Assembly (NCBI RefSeq): GCF_004337985.1 | Contig: NC_043742.1 | Span: 7,316,641-7,380,640 of the forward strand | From: Pyricularia pennisetigena | Lineage: Eukaryota; Ascomycota; Sordariomycetes; Magnaporthales; Pyriculariaceae | Direction: 5' to 3' | Length of the DNA: 64,000 nucleotides | Part shown: piece by piece, positions 20,979 to 31,788 of the stretch | How positions within the stretch are numbered: the first letter of the stretch is position 1 | Layout: every line of letters begins with the position of its first letter | Translations under genes and position numbers: made by a program | The notes under the pieces: model-generated | Database searches by the model: none | Told to the model about the DNA's origin: nothing | Seen by the model: the letters and a program-made list of their open reading frames with translations, nothing else

Positions 20979-22239
20979 GACACAACCATGCAGAAACTCT
21001 GAATAAACATTGACGTTGTCATGTTCATGAGTTATTATGAGATGGCAGCCATCAAAGTCTGATTTAGATGGTTGGACTACTGCAAGGTACGTCCGAATGA
21101 AAGCCTAATATCAAAAGTCAAATTTGGCTCTGACGGATATTTAAGATAGGTAGTATGGGAGCAGGTCAATAAATGTGGTAAATCGCAACTCGGGGATTTG
21201 TTCCTGTCCGCGGATGCCTAGAGGAAACTGCGCCTTTTTATAGATGGGAAACAGCCACCCGGAGTCATTGTCCGTGCCATATTCGTTTTAGACGCCAGGA
21301 TACAATTAGAAAGAAATCGACGTCCCGTAGAAGCAAAAGCGAGCTAAACTAAGTGCTTGGCTCTTTAGACTCGGTTCTTCTCTTCTTGACATGTAACGGT
21401 CAGAAAAATGACGGGATCCAATCCCTAGCATCAAAACAAGGCTTAGCGCGGCAACTTGGCTTAGAAGGAATAAATATAAATTTTACGGGGCAAGGGAGGA
21501 GCACGACTAGTCTAGTCTAGTGGATGCACGCGTGGGACTGGATGATGGCATGCTCCCCGGACAAATTAAAAGGTGGCATAAGCCTCCCTGGCGATGGGGA
21601 TAAGCTGACTGATGAGGGTGTTGCTGATTTCTCCCTAATTGTTCATTTAGTTTTGCATCTCAAGGTGGCATTCTGATCACCAAGAGATTTGATTATATCG
21701 TTTCATATTACTTGGCGTGCGCTTCCGTTCTTTCCATTATTTTTTAATTTCTACGAGCCCCCACCCACATTCCGCAACAGCGCCCACAAAGGTGTCATTT
21801 GAGGCATTGCATCCCGTCTCTCTCAGCCCAGATCCTGTCACCTTGTCTGTGCAGCATTGCTCCCTGTCCCCCGAAGACCCGTCAAATTCCCACTGCGACT
21901 TGACCCCACGAAGCCATCTGATCCAAGGTCTGTTGCTCGCAAAGAAATCGACGTTGGGTGATTCCGAATTCCACAAACTTTCGAACCTTGTCCCGCTCTA
22001 CGCCGCATTTCTTTCTTCTTCATTCCGGGAACCAAAGACCAAGACCTGCTCGACGCCCTCCCGCAAGCCATCTGCGCAATCTATGGGCAAACGATCGGGG
22101 CTCTGCGAAACACCATCAGGCAGCCGACTGGCATTGTGCTCAGCGTGATCCCTCACCTCCGAGGCACATTACACTCCTGCCTGCATCTACTCGCAGCGAA
22201 CTGAGAGGCGCATTGTCGCCATAGGCATAGGCGGTCATC

Positions 22240-23802
22240 ATGATCCTGTCGCCACGAAGCCGCAGGCCGCTGGTCCTGGCCATAATTATTGGCTTCTTTT
22301 TTATCTTCCTAGTTCATCGATCCCAACCAGAGACAGGATTTCGGACAATGTTCAAACCGCAGCAAGCACCGGTTGGCAGTACAAGCTCACCAACTGTTTC
22401 GATTGTATCAAAGCCACCAGTGGCAGCTTTTGACGATGAACCCTCGCCGCAGCTAGTAGACTATTGGACGGCGGTCCTCGATGCGGTCATGAATGCGGAT
22501 CCCGAAATCGAGGGAATCAAGCTCACACAACCGAGCCCAGCCGCTGAAGACATGGACCCAAATGTACAGAGGGCAAAAGAAATCGATATCGCTCAACGGA
22601 TAGAGCACGTCGACATGCCCGCTTCGGATCGCGCAATGCTCAAGTCCACTCATGCGCAGATGGTCAAGAGCGCAAAGCAGTTAGGTCCGATGATACCTTA
22701 CACGAAAAACTCCAAGGGCATCGTCATGACCGCTGGTGGCAAGTACGTCGGAAATGCGATTCTATCGCTCACCATGCTCCGACGCACCGGCTCCAAGCTC
22801 CCCGTGCAGCTCTTCATCGATGGTGCCGACAACTCTACCCGCGCGCTCTGCGAGGGGATCCTCCTCGACCTCGGTGTGGAATGCCGAAGCATGGATGCCA
22901 TGTTTGGCACTACCCCCCATATGCCCGAGCTGGAAAAATTCCAATACAAGGTCTTTTCGCTCCTATTCTCGTCGTTTGACGATGTGCTATTCCTCGATGC
23001 GGACTGCTACCCACTATACAGCCCTGACCACCTGTTTGATGTCGACCCATACAAGTCGTATGGTTTGGTCACCTGGCCCGATTTGTGGATATCAACAGTA
23101 TCGCCAACATACTATGAAATAGCCGGTGTTAAAAAGCCGCCAACTGTCCGGACGCGACGCACCTCCGAATCGGGTGTATTCATGATTAAACGCTCCACCC
23201 ATGCCGAGGACCTTTTACTCGCTACCTACTATAACTTTTTTGGTCCGGAAGTGTACTATAGGCTGTTTTCTCAGGGTGGCCACGGCGAGGGCGATAAAGA
23301 GACATTCCTGCACGCCGCCATAGCGCTTGACAAGCCATTTTGGGATGTACACACGGTCCTAGGCTTCCTGGGCAGGTGGCTTAACGGTACATTTGAGGGC
23401 GTGGGCATGAAGCAGGCCGATCCGGTTAAGGACTTTAACCTCTGGAAAGCCCAGGACAGCGATCATGCCGTGGATGGCCCAGATTCCCCCCGGGCACCGC
23501 ACATGTTTATACATTTTAACAACCTGAAGGTCGACATCCAAAACTCCTTGAACGAGGTCATGGACAAAGTGTTGAGAGTGAATGGGACCGGGCATCACAC
23601 CCCTCTATGGGGTGACGAGTCGGTGTTGAACAAACTGACCGGCTATGATATCGAGAAGGTCATGTGGGAAGAGGTTATCAGATTGGCCTGCACCCAGCCA
23701 GTCCAGGAGGGATGTGACCGCTTGATTCCCTGGTACCAAAAAGTGTTTCTCAAGTCGAAAAAGTTAAGCAGAGGATGGAAAGGAAAGGGAAGTGAAACAT
23801 GA
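22240..23802 (+). CDS. Glycosyltransferase family 71 alpha-mannosyltransferase (MNN2/MNN5-like), type II Golgi protein
   Basis: A single exon of 520 residues. A short cytosolic N-terminus (MILSPRSRRP) precedes a signal anchor at about 11-27 (LVLAIIIGFFFIFLV) and a Pro/Ser-rich stem. The catalytic domain begins near KGIVMTAGGKYVGNAILSLTMLR and includes KLPVQLFIDG, the FSSFDDVLFLDADCYPL block with the metal-binding DxD at residues 253-255, RRTSESGVFMIKR, and the HGEGDKETF motif typical of the MNN2 branch of GT71. The enzyme should add alpha-linked mannose (alpha-1,2 in MNN2/5) from GDP-mannose to cell-wall mannan or N-glycan branches in the Golgi. Length and all visible motifs argue for an intact gene. 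Confidence 0.88.
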   Translation: MILSPRSRRPLVLAIIIGFFFIFLVHRSQPETGFRTMFKPQQAPVGSTSSPTVSIVSKPPVAAFDDEPSPQLVDYWTAVLDAVMNADPEIEGIKLTQPSPAAEDMDPNVQRAKEIDIAQRIEHVDMPASDRAMLKSTHAQMVKSAKQLGPMIPYTKNSKGIVMTAGGKYVGNAILSLTMLRRTGSKLPVQLFIDGADNSTRALCEGILLDLGVECRSMDAMFGTTPHMPELEKFQYKVFSLLFSSFDDVLFLDADCYPLYSPDHLFDVDPYKSYGLVTWPDLWISTVSPTYYEIAGVKKPPTVRTRRTSESGVFMIKRSTHAEDLLLATYYNFFGPEVYYRLFSQGGHGEGDKETFLHAAIALDKPFWDVHTVLGFLGRWLNGTFEGVGMKQADPVKDFNLWKAQDSDHAVDGPDSPRAPHMFIHFNNLKVDIQNSLNEVMDKVLRVNGTGHHTPLWGDESVLNKLTGYDIEKVMWEEVIRLACTQPVQEGCDRLIPWYQKVFLKSKKLSRGWKGKGSET

Positions 23803-24784
23803 GAAGGAGCAGAAAGAAGAGGTTTCGAATCAACACAACCAGCTCAGTCGTCGGCCGATGCGGACAAGGTCATTGAGAAGACCTAAGAATAAGCAACGAC
23901 CGAGAATCGTGGTGTGAAGCCAGATGAGTTGATATTTTGGGTGGTGAACACGGGCGACTAGCCAGTTATGTCTAGGGCGAGCATACATATGTGTCCAGGC
24001 CAGCTCAAGAACTTGGTCTCGCGGCGACATGAGTCAGTGGAAGCATCGCTAATGATGGGAGATCGTTGCTCATCGAACTTTTGGCACCATGAGTCAGTAC
24101 ATGGGTCACGTCATGAGAATGTCACCTTCAGACTATGGATGGGCTAAGGGGATACGACGATAAAAGCTTGAGACTACGAGTATTAGCTTACAGCTTACCC
24201 GACCACACCAAGATGTAGGGGTATAAGTGGGTTGTACGATAAAACTTCTTGAGGTTCCAGTCCTCCTTCTTTCTATGTGTCTATCTTTTCTTCACTTTTT
24301 CAAGAATGTTTTGATAGCCCATTTCAGATACTCTAGACTCTTCTAATTCTATTCCGGCCACAAAGAGTTCATCTAATTCAAATGGCAGCAAATGAACAGT
24401 TATGTTTAAATAGGTGATTCTAAAGTCTCATACCCGTTGTGGGCTGTTCAGCAGATCGACTACTGACGAAAAATTGATGGATACCGCCTTGAAGATTTTG
24501 GCAGGCCAGCAACTATGCAAAAGAGACAAGTTGGGCCCGTCCTGTGTTGCTCATAGGCATGAAAGTATATCAGAATCGTGAGAGAAGACACGGCTCGTGT
24601 AGTTCGGTTTGATTTTGTTGCTGTTATGCACCCACTGGTCCGGTCTTTTCATTACCAGCTTCCATGTCTATTATTCTAAGATACACCTAATGTAATACAA
24701 TATGTTACATACAATTCATGCTCATTAATGCCCACCGAGACAAAAAAGAGTAACAGCTTTTCATCCCCATGGCAATTCTCGGCC
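23803..24784. other. Convergent intergenic region
   Basis: About 1 kb between the GT71 gene and TIM15. AT-rich; only short open frames without family features. Confidence 0.6.
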
Positions 24785-25405
24785 CTACTTTTGCCCATCC
24801 GCAGCGGGGGTGAACTCCCCAGGCACGGCGTCGTCATGCCAGTACTCGATGTCGCCGTTTTCGCCCAGCACGCCCTTCTTGAACGAGTGGCCACGCTCGC
24901 GCATCAGGTCCTCGACCGTGACCTTGCGGTCGCCAAAGATGCCGAGGTGGTCGCTGATGACGTGGCGGTTCTTGCACTCGCTGCAGGTGATGAGGACCGA
25001 GCCGTGGTGGTAGCCCTGCTTGGATATCTTGTGCGCCGAGCGGTGTCCGCACGGCACACACGTAAAGTGCAGACTGTAGTGCGGCTGGGTCTCGACGCGC
25101 AGCCTCTCTGAGCGTTCGGGAGCCGCTCCGGCCGAGGTTTTCGCATCGGCAGACGAGACGGTGGCGGGCGGCGTTTGCGATGATGACTGTTGCGGCTGAG
25201 AGGGCTTGTTCGGTCGCGGGATGACAAAGGAGCGATGCTGTTGGCGCGACGGCCTTGACATTAATGCTGAGGTGCTCTGCGTCGCTTGGCTCCAGGTAAG
25301 TGTCTTTGGCGCCGGTGATGACGTGAACCTCCGTGAGAATGTGGCATTTTGCGGCAGCCTTCTGGGTAAGAATCTGAGATATTGGGATGACAGAGCCGAG
25401 GCCAT
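24785..25405 (-). CDS. TIM15: Mitochondrial DNL zinc-finger protein Tim15/Zim17 (Hep1)
   Basis: A single exon of 206 residues. The N-terminus is Arg/Ser-rich and free of acidic residues (YLRFLPRRLPQNATFSRRF), as in a matrix-targeting presequence, and is followed by a Gln/Ser/Pro-rich linker. The DNL zinc finger is complete: CVPC at residues 116-119 and CSEC at 141-144, with HFTC, CGHRSAHKISKQGY and the ISDHLGIFGD loop between and after. The family DNL motif reads DHL here. The protein keeps matrix Hsp70 (Ssc1) soluble and thus supports import and Fe-S assembly. The ATG at 25405 is the first in frame. Its 5' side faces the cullin-3 promoter. Confidence 0.92.
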   Translation of the reverse strand: MASALSSQYLRFLPRRLPQNATFSRRFTSSPAPKTLTWSQATQSTSALMSRPSRQQHRSFVIPRPNKPSQPQQSSSQTPPATVSSADAKTSAGAAPERSERLRVETQPHYSLHFTCVPCGHRSAHKISKQGYHHGSVLITCSECKNRHVISDHLGIFGDRKVTVEDLMRERGHSFKKGVLGENGDIEYWHDDAVPGEFTPAADGQK

Positions 25406-26325
25406 GATGGATTATTCAAGGCGAAGCGAATAGGCTCTGTAGAGAAGGGGAAAAAAAGAAAAAAAAAAAAAACATCAACTTGGTTGAAGCTGGACGGCGC
25501 GGTGTGATGCTAATGCTCAATCGCAGAGTCAAATGATGCCAAGAGAGTCGCAAATGCGATACCAAAATTTTTGATGCGCAGTTCTCCTTGAATCAGCCAA
25601 TGACGTCGTGGTGTGGAAAGTGCGGTTCAAGGGTTGACGGTAAGGACCGCGTCTCAAGTCTTCGACCAGACGCGCATGTGGGGTTGGTTGGGTTATGATC
25701 TGCAGCCACTTTAAACAACCACCATCCAGCCATCCATTCCCCCAGCATGAGTTTCGAAGGAGTCTGTAGGGCTGGAGGCTGCCTCGAGGTTCATGAGAAC
25801 TGTCACAAAATCTGACTCTTTCCCGGCCACTTTGGCCACTCTACATTCTGATCCCCATGCACCCGCTTTTTGAAACGAAGTGCGCACCTTGTTTATTATA
25901 AGTTCGTCGCATCCTCCAGGCTCTTCCATCTCTGCGAGACCTGGTCACAGTTTGGAAGCGTATCCCCACTTTAATGAGGGGCAAACCACATTTGGAGCTC
26001 CCGGATCAAAAAGGCAGGCGACTAATCGTCTTGATTTGTTACCTATTTGTCGCCTCCAACTCACATTTAAACACAGACTCTTGATCAAGTCGCCGTCCAA
26101 GGATCCCCTACCGTGTGGGAAGGATAGGTCTTCAATCCCTTGAATCCGCACGGCTGCCGCTCTGGAAGTCACGAGGTCGCCTGTTTCGTCCTTGTGCCAC
26201 CCACTATTGACGATCCACCACTGCGACATCCGACCTGTAATAATATCGACGTTAACATCGCAAACCCCGTCAGACGCTCCCCGGGGATCTTGGGCTGGCT
26301 GGTGGGAAGCCGATGGTGTGTCGCG
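25406..26325. other. Divergent promoter region of TIM15 and CUL3
   Basis: About 0.9 kb between two divergent housekeeping genes. An A-rich tract lies near 25450-25472. No coding sequence is supported; the part near 26200-26325 is likely the CUL3 5' UTR. Confidence 0.6.
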
Positions 26326-28988
26326 ATGCAGCGCCAGAACAAGATACGGCCGCCGAAGCGGGTAAGCGTCTACCAGCTGTTTGTTTCTCTGGGTGCTTCA
26401 GCATCAAGCTATCCTCCCAACATGCTCGACAACCATCGGCGAAGCGACACTGCCCTGCTTCGCGGAGGCCCTACATCTGAATGCTTTCGGGCAGTTTGCT
26501 GACCATGCCGCTGCTTCCTGCTAATGAATAGTCACTCCGACATGAAACCGACGAATTCGACCAGCAGTGGGACGTCCTCAGGGAGGCGCTCACGGACATC
26601 CACAATCGAAATTCGAGCCGTCTCTTATTCGAGCATTTATACCGAGCCAGCTACAAGATCGTGCTTAAGAAGCAAGGCGAGCGTCTCTACACGCTCGTGC
26701 AAGAGTTCGAGGGGAAATGGTTTGCCGAACAGGTTATCCCACAACTGCAAGCCATGATTGCACCCAACCTTATCAACGTTGCGGTGGAGGCTGGCACCAG
26801 TGCTCATGAGCGCCGCGAGATGGGCGACACGTTCATGAAGGGCCTCAAGGAAGCCTGGGAGAACCACCGGACGTCGATGAACATGGTTGCAGACATCCTC
26901 ATGTACCTGGACAAGGGTTTCCTGAAGGAGAGCCGGGGCACTTCAATATTCGTCACGACAATAGGCTTATTTCGTGACCACCTTGTCAACCCTAACACCG
27001 TCGTCGGCCATGACAGGACATTCAGTCTTTTCGATATCCTTAGCACCGTCATACTCGACCACATAGATATGGAGCGCGAGGGAGACGTCATCAACCGCTC
27101 CCTCATCCACAGCTGTGTTAAGATGTTGGAAGATCTTTACGAAACCGACGAGGAGATGGACGCCGATCGATTGTATCTTGTTCGCTTCGAGCCACACCTG
27201 CTCGAGGCAAGTCGGACATTTTACAGGAACGAGGCCTTGAAGTTGTTGCGAAACGGTGATGCCAGCATTTGGATTCGCCAGACGCACAGGAGGTTACTGG
27301 AGGAGGAGGATAGGTGCAAGACGACTCTTTCCACCTTGTCGATCGAAAAGATGGCGCGAGCGGTGGAGGCGGAGCTTATCTCTGCACATCTCAACGATTT
27401 TCTTGCACTAGAGAACAATGGCTTGAGGCAGATGCTGGACGACGATCGCGTTGAGGATTTGGGCATCCTCTATCAGCTCGTCGCCAGGGTAGACCCATCA
27501 AAGGATTTGTTGAAGAAGGGCGTTCTCAACCGCATCTTGGCTTTGGGTGCTGAGATTGAGAAAAATCTCAGTACAATCGACTTCTCCGTCGCTCAAGGTG
27601 ACGCAGCAGAGAATCCAGCAGCAGAAAAGCCCAAGTCCCAGGCTTTGTCCCAACAAGCCCAGCAGACTGCCGCGGCCATCAAGTGGGTCCATGATGTTTT
27701 GGACCTGAGAGCAAAGTTCGATATCATCTGGGAGAAATCATTCGCCCAAGACCCGGGCCTACAGACTACTATGACAAAAGGCTTCTCGGATTTCATTCAC
27801 CAGTTTGGACGAAGCTCAGAGTTTGTTTCACTCTACATTGACGAGAACTTGAAGCGCGGCATTCGCGGCAAGTCAGACTTGGAAGTCACAGCCATCTTGG
27901 ACAGGTCGATCGTCATGATCAGGTACCTAAAGGATAAGGATTTATTTGAGAGATATTATCAGAAGCACCTCGGAAGAAGGCTCTTGCACAGCAGAGCTTC
28001 TAGTGAGGAAGCAGAGAAGCAGCTGATCACTATGATGCAGCTAGAGCTTGGTAAACACTTCACCTCCAAGTTCGAAGGCATGTTCAAAGACATCACTATA
28101 TCAGAAGAGCTGTCGACCAAGTACGGCGAGCACATTCGCTCGCTGGGCGATGTGGATGTTAACCACAAGCCAATCGACTTGTCCATCAGCGTCTTGACTA
28201 GCAACAGCTGGCCACCAGATGTCATGGGCCGCTCTGCCCAGGTAGGACGTGGAGACGGGCCGCCTGCAGTGGACTGCAACTACCCACCCGAGATCAAGCG
28301 TCTGCAAGATAGTTTTTTCAAGTTCTACCTGAAGGATCGCAGTGGCAGAGTCTTAACCTGGGTAGGGTCAGCGGGCAGCGCAGATATCAAATGCGTATTT
28401 CCACCAGTCAAGGGCATGTCAGGCCCGCTTGGTCGGGAGCGTCGATATGAACTTAACGTATCGACTTATGGAATGGTCGTTTTGTTGCTGTTCAACAGCC
28501 TTGAAGACGGCGAGACTCTGAGTTTTGAAGATATTCAGGCAGAAACCAATATTCCTCCCAAGGATCTGTCAAGGGCTCTTGCGTCTTTGTCGATCAACCC
28601 GAAAGCCCGAGTTTTACTCAAGGAGCCTGCGACCAAGACTATCCGACCTGGAGACAAGTTCTCTTTCAATGCAGGCTTCGTTAGCAAGGCTATCAAGATC
28701 AAGGCGCCGGTCATCAACTCGCAGTCCAAGGTCGAAGGGGATGAAGAGCGTCAACGGACTGAGGACAAGAACGACGAGACGCGGCGACATATGATTGATG
28801 CAGCCATAGTGCGTATCATGAAGTCTCGCAAGGAGTTGGCACATAACGCGCTCCTCGCTGAGGTTATTGGGCAGCTTGTTTCGAGATTCCAGCCGGATGT
28901 GGCAATGATCAAGACCCGGATCGAGGATTTGATTGCTCGAGAGTATCTAGAGCGTCTAGATGAGTCTGGCTACAAGTACATGGCATGA
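26326..28988 (+). CDS. CUL3: Cullin-3, scaffold of BTB-type ubiquitin ligases
   Basis: Two exons (26326-26361 and 26532-28988) give 830 residues. The 12-codon first exon (MQRQNKIRPPKR) joins in phase to SLRHETDEFDQQWDVLREAL; the intron 26362-26531 has donor GTAAGC and acceptor AATAG. The N-terminal cullin repeats follow (ASYKIVLKKQGERLY, FMKGLKEAWENH), then the cullin homology domain (YYQKHLGRRLL, and the EELSTKYGEH region), and the winged-helix neddylation domain at the end (HMIDAAIVRIMKSRKEL) with the acceptor lysine at about residue 776. The KIRPPKR start and overall spacing fit CUL3 better than CUL1 or CUL4. The product bridges BTB substrate adaptors and the Rbx1 RING protein. Confidence 0.94.
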
Positions 28989-29466
28989 TATGAATACATG
29001 TCTTTACTGAAGGACCTGTTTGTGACATAGGATAGATGTTTGGCGCGCATCCCGCAAAGATCGAGGCCGGTCTCTGACCAACAAGACCCGTGTTTGTTTG
29101 TTTTTGGAAGCAAGGACCATCCCAGATACGAGGTTCTCCAATTGCAAAGAGGACAGGGCCCTGCGAGCCCAGACTCAGCTTGTGCCCTCGCGTTTTTTCA
29201 TCAGGCTGCGGCGTCCGTGTGCGACCAAGGATGTGCCGTGGAGGGAAGTTTGAGGATTCAAAAGCCTTGATACGAACTTCTGCCAGTAAGACCTTCAATA
29301 AACCTGTCTCTTCATATGATGGGACGGCCGGGGTACGTGATGTGGGAAGGAAAATCTCGGTGCTAGATCTAGCGCCGCGGCGCAGCAGAGTCGAAGTTAC
29401 TCCCGGAGGCGACATGGCCACAAACCCCTTTGTGTTTCTACGGGAAGGTTGTGATGTCGATGTCAT
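28909..29466 (-). CDS. Doubtful small open frame overlapping CUL3 3' end
   Basis: An open frame of 185 codons from an ATG at 29466 overlaps the last 80 bp of CUL3 in antisense. The composition (MTSTSQPSRRNTKGFVAMSP, later LVGQRPASIFAGCAPNIYP) gives no domain, signal peptide or family. It may be a real lineage-specific gene, but chance is at least as likely, because the stretch coincides with the expected CUL3 3' UTR. Confidence 0.15.
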   Translation of the reverse strand: MTSTSQPSRRNTKGFVAMSPPGVTSTLLRRGARSSTEIFLPTSRTPAVPSYEETGLLKVLLAEVRIKAFESSNFPPRHILGRTRTPQPDEKTRGHKLSLGSQGPVLFAIGEPRIWDGPCFQKQTNTGLVGQRPASIFAGCAPNIYPMSQTGPSVKTCIHIMPCTCSQTHLDALDTLEQSNPRSGS

Positions 29467-30057
29467 AATTCGAAACGAGAAAAGCTTGGCACCGCAACTA
29501 TGAAAGCGAACGGTTGAATATACACGTCATTGCCATGCAGATAAAACAAAACAAAATCCGAGATGCAGTCCCCGCGATGCCGCAAGAAATGCAATCCGAT
29601 TTGTCCTCGAATACTTGATGATGCGTGATTCTCCGGTCAATGGAGCTTTGTGGGTGTAAAATTTAGGTTGACATAGATCGCCATGGTAGGTTGTGCAGAC
29701 AATGAGCCAGAAGAATGAATAGAGGGCAAAGAGGCAAAGGATAAAGGCTGAGTTAGTGACAAAGAGACGACAATAGGGCATTGAAATAAGGCATTTCAGA
29801 GGGTGAACAAAGAACATTCTCATGTCGATCGGCTCCTCGATGAACAATAGCTTTGTCTAATACCAAAGAAGCCGAGATATACATAAAGTCAATCACCGCG
29901 GTTCGTCGCTTGGCACTCAGTATACTTGGTCTATCAAGACAGCGCAAGCTTGCATACACACATTCTATCTACTATCTACCATCTACCATCTACCATCAAA
30001 CATCAGAAACACTACCACCTCATTGGAAGTCGCCCAAGACCAAAATCAACATACAAA
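28989..30057. other. Intergenic region with 7-bp tandem repeat in the leader
   Basis: Except for the doubtful antisense frame noted separately, no gene. The end of the region is the leader of the next gene and carries CTATCTA/CTACCAT-type tandem units at 29964-29997. Confidence 0.55.
29964..29997. repeat. Short tandem repeat (CTACCAT-type units)
   Basis: About four to five units of CTATCTA/CTACCAT, the last three perfect, 60-90 bp upstream of the start codon at 30058, probably in the 5' UTR. Confidence 0.8.
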
Positions 30058-31788
30058 ATGTGTGTACGCAAGAACCTTGTCTACACCAAGTGCCACCATT
30101 CGAGGGTGGCATTCACATTTCGGTGCGACCATCAAACCAGAACAATCTTTGGAATAAGAAGCTCAACGACTGACTGCAGGAACTTTGAGGAGTCAAACAC
30201 ACAGCAAGAATCACTATGTCCCGGCTGTGCTCGCAAGGAAGCGGTGCGGATTGGATTGCAGACGCGGCCAAACAACCTCGATCAGAAGTTGCGGACCCAG
30301 AAGGGCACGTCTTCTTGCGGATCATCGACCGCGTCACGATCTACCCGCAGCAGCAGCACCAGCAATAGCACTGGCTCGGTGATCAGCCGGGCTAGCACCA
30401 CCCCCAGCGAGCATGATGTCTTGGAAGCATCGATGCAGGCCATCATCGACTTGAAGGTGCAAGAGTCGACTAAGGCATTCGAGGCTGCCGGCGGGATGAG
30501 GAGCCTTACCGCCGGCTCCGCCGCTGACCATCGAGCGCCGTCACTTGCATCTCGCCAGACCGACCAGAAGACGACTGATTCGCTGCCAGCGACGCTGGCC
30601 CTGGCCGTGGAGATGACCAATGCTAGAGCTGTCATGGTGGAGCTTACTCCGGCCCGCGCGCCCACTAAGGCTGATTTGGCCGGGGCGGCCATCCGGGGGG
30701 CATTCGCACCGCAGTTTTCTGGAGTACCGGCGACAGCGATGGCAACGGCAAAGGTACCAGCACCGGGAGCAGCCCCGGCTCCTCATCAGGTCAGTGAAAA
30801 CCCAAGGATGACACAGCACTATTTCTTTCCATACAAAGCGCCCTCGCTAGAAGAACCGACCAGAACTCGAGAAGAGGATGCTATCTCGATAATGAGCACA
30901 GGACCTGACTTTGGCATTGGCGGCTCCTCCAGGCTTCACAGGAGCGACTCTCTGTTTCTCCCAACAGAAAACAGCGATAAAAAGGCTTGTGTCGAGGAAC
31001 ACCTGGGTGAAGTCACCCTATTATCACCTGGTGAGGTTCTCAAGCCAGGTGCCGCGCGGAGGGACGACAGAGACAGCCTTCCAAGCGGGAGGGTCGTCGA
31101 GCCGCGACTAAATGGCATGTTGGATGTGAGGGAACAGAATCCAGCGCCTCGCATCATGCCCATACTTCTCGAGCCCTCGAGTGTTGCCAACGACTATGCC
31201 AAGTTCCGCGCGGACATTGCAGTCAAGCGAGAGGCGCAGAAGCACGTTCCCGGCCAGCGCGCAAATCCGGGAGAAGGGTACCACTACTATAAGAACTACT
31301 CCCTCCCTAGCCGCGGCCTGGCGACGACAACAAATGCGGCCAACACAACAGTCACAGCCAGCACCTGCACGGCAGAGCCCGTTCAACTAAGAAGAGTGGG
31401 TGCTCACATCCCTCTGGACAAACCTCTGCCCCCTTCTCCCAGGAACAAATCATGGGAGGTGGGTGACGACAGAAATCCCCTCCCCACGTCGGTGCGCAGG
31501 AGCCGCGCGACGAGCGTCAACGGCAGGTCAGGCGACACTCCTGCGACGACCCTGGCATCCCCTTCCAGGACGAGGAAGGTCAGATCCCAGCCGGCAGAGC
31601 GCAGCGAGCAGGATCTCGACCATGACGGGACCTTTTTCGTCCCTCGGCGTCCCCGCCCGACAATCGTCGAGGTGACCCCAGTCACCCCTCAGTCTGTCCC
31701 TGCCTCTTTGTCAATTGCAGGAGGGAGGACACTTCGGCGAATCAAGGCCCTACCGACCAAGGATGGCAAGCCGGACTGCCAGGCTTAA
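30058..31788 (+). CDS. Unknown, mostly disordered protein with Cys/His N-terminus
   Basis: An uninterrupted frame of 576 residues from the ATG at 30058 (context ACAAAATGTGT). The frame is open further upstream, but that part is leader repeat sequence. The first 70 residues hold MCVRKNLVYTKCHH, RCDHQ, DCRNF and CPGCARKEA, a spacing of Cys and His that could bind one or two zinc ions; many filamentous fungi have unknown proteins beginning with such a short Cys/His block. The rest is Ser/Thr/Pro/Ala-rich and low in hydrophobics: TRSSSTSNSTGS, a likely helix EASMQAIIDLKVQESTKAFE, and later PLDKPLPPSPR, which resembles an SH3-type Pro ligand. No catalytic domain. It may be a scaffold or regulator, but function is unknown. 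Confidence 0.6.
   Translation: MCVRKNLVYTKCHHSRVAFTFRCDHQTRTIFGIRSSTTDCRNFEESNTQQESLCPGCARKEAVRIGLQTRPNNLDQKLRTQKGTSSCGSSTASRSTRSSSTSNSTGSVISRASTTPSEHDVLEASMQAIIDLKVQESTKAFEAAGGMRSLTAGSAADHRAPSLASRQTDQKTTDSLPATLALAVEMTNARAVMVELTPARAPTKADLAGAAIRGAFAPQFSGVPATAMATAKVPAPGAAPAPHQVSENPRMTQHYFFPYKAPSLEEPTRTREEDAISIMSTGPDFGIGGSSRLHRSDSLFLPTENSDKKACVEEHLGEVTLLSPGEVLKPGAARRDDRDSLPSGRVVEPRLNGMLDVREQNPAPRIMPILLEPSSVANDYAKFRADIAVKREAQKHVPGQRANPGEGYHYYKNYSLPSRGLATTTNAANTTVTASTCTAEPVQLRRVGAHIPLDKPLPPSPRNKSWEVGDDRNPLPTSVRRSRATSVNGRSGDTPATTLASPSRTRKVRSQPAERSEQDLDHDGTFFVPRRPRPTIVEVTPVTPQSVPASLSIAGGRTLRRIKALPTKDGKPDCQA

Larger units (their letters stand above)
19886..22239. other. Intergenic region with very long A tracts
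   Basis: About 2.35 kb between divergent POL5 and the GT71 gene. It contains an A63 run (20482-20544) and an A22 run (20957-20978). No coding sequence is supported; a short frame at 21717-22148 has no family features and likely belongs to the 5' leader of the next gene. Confidence 0.6.
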
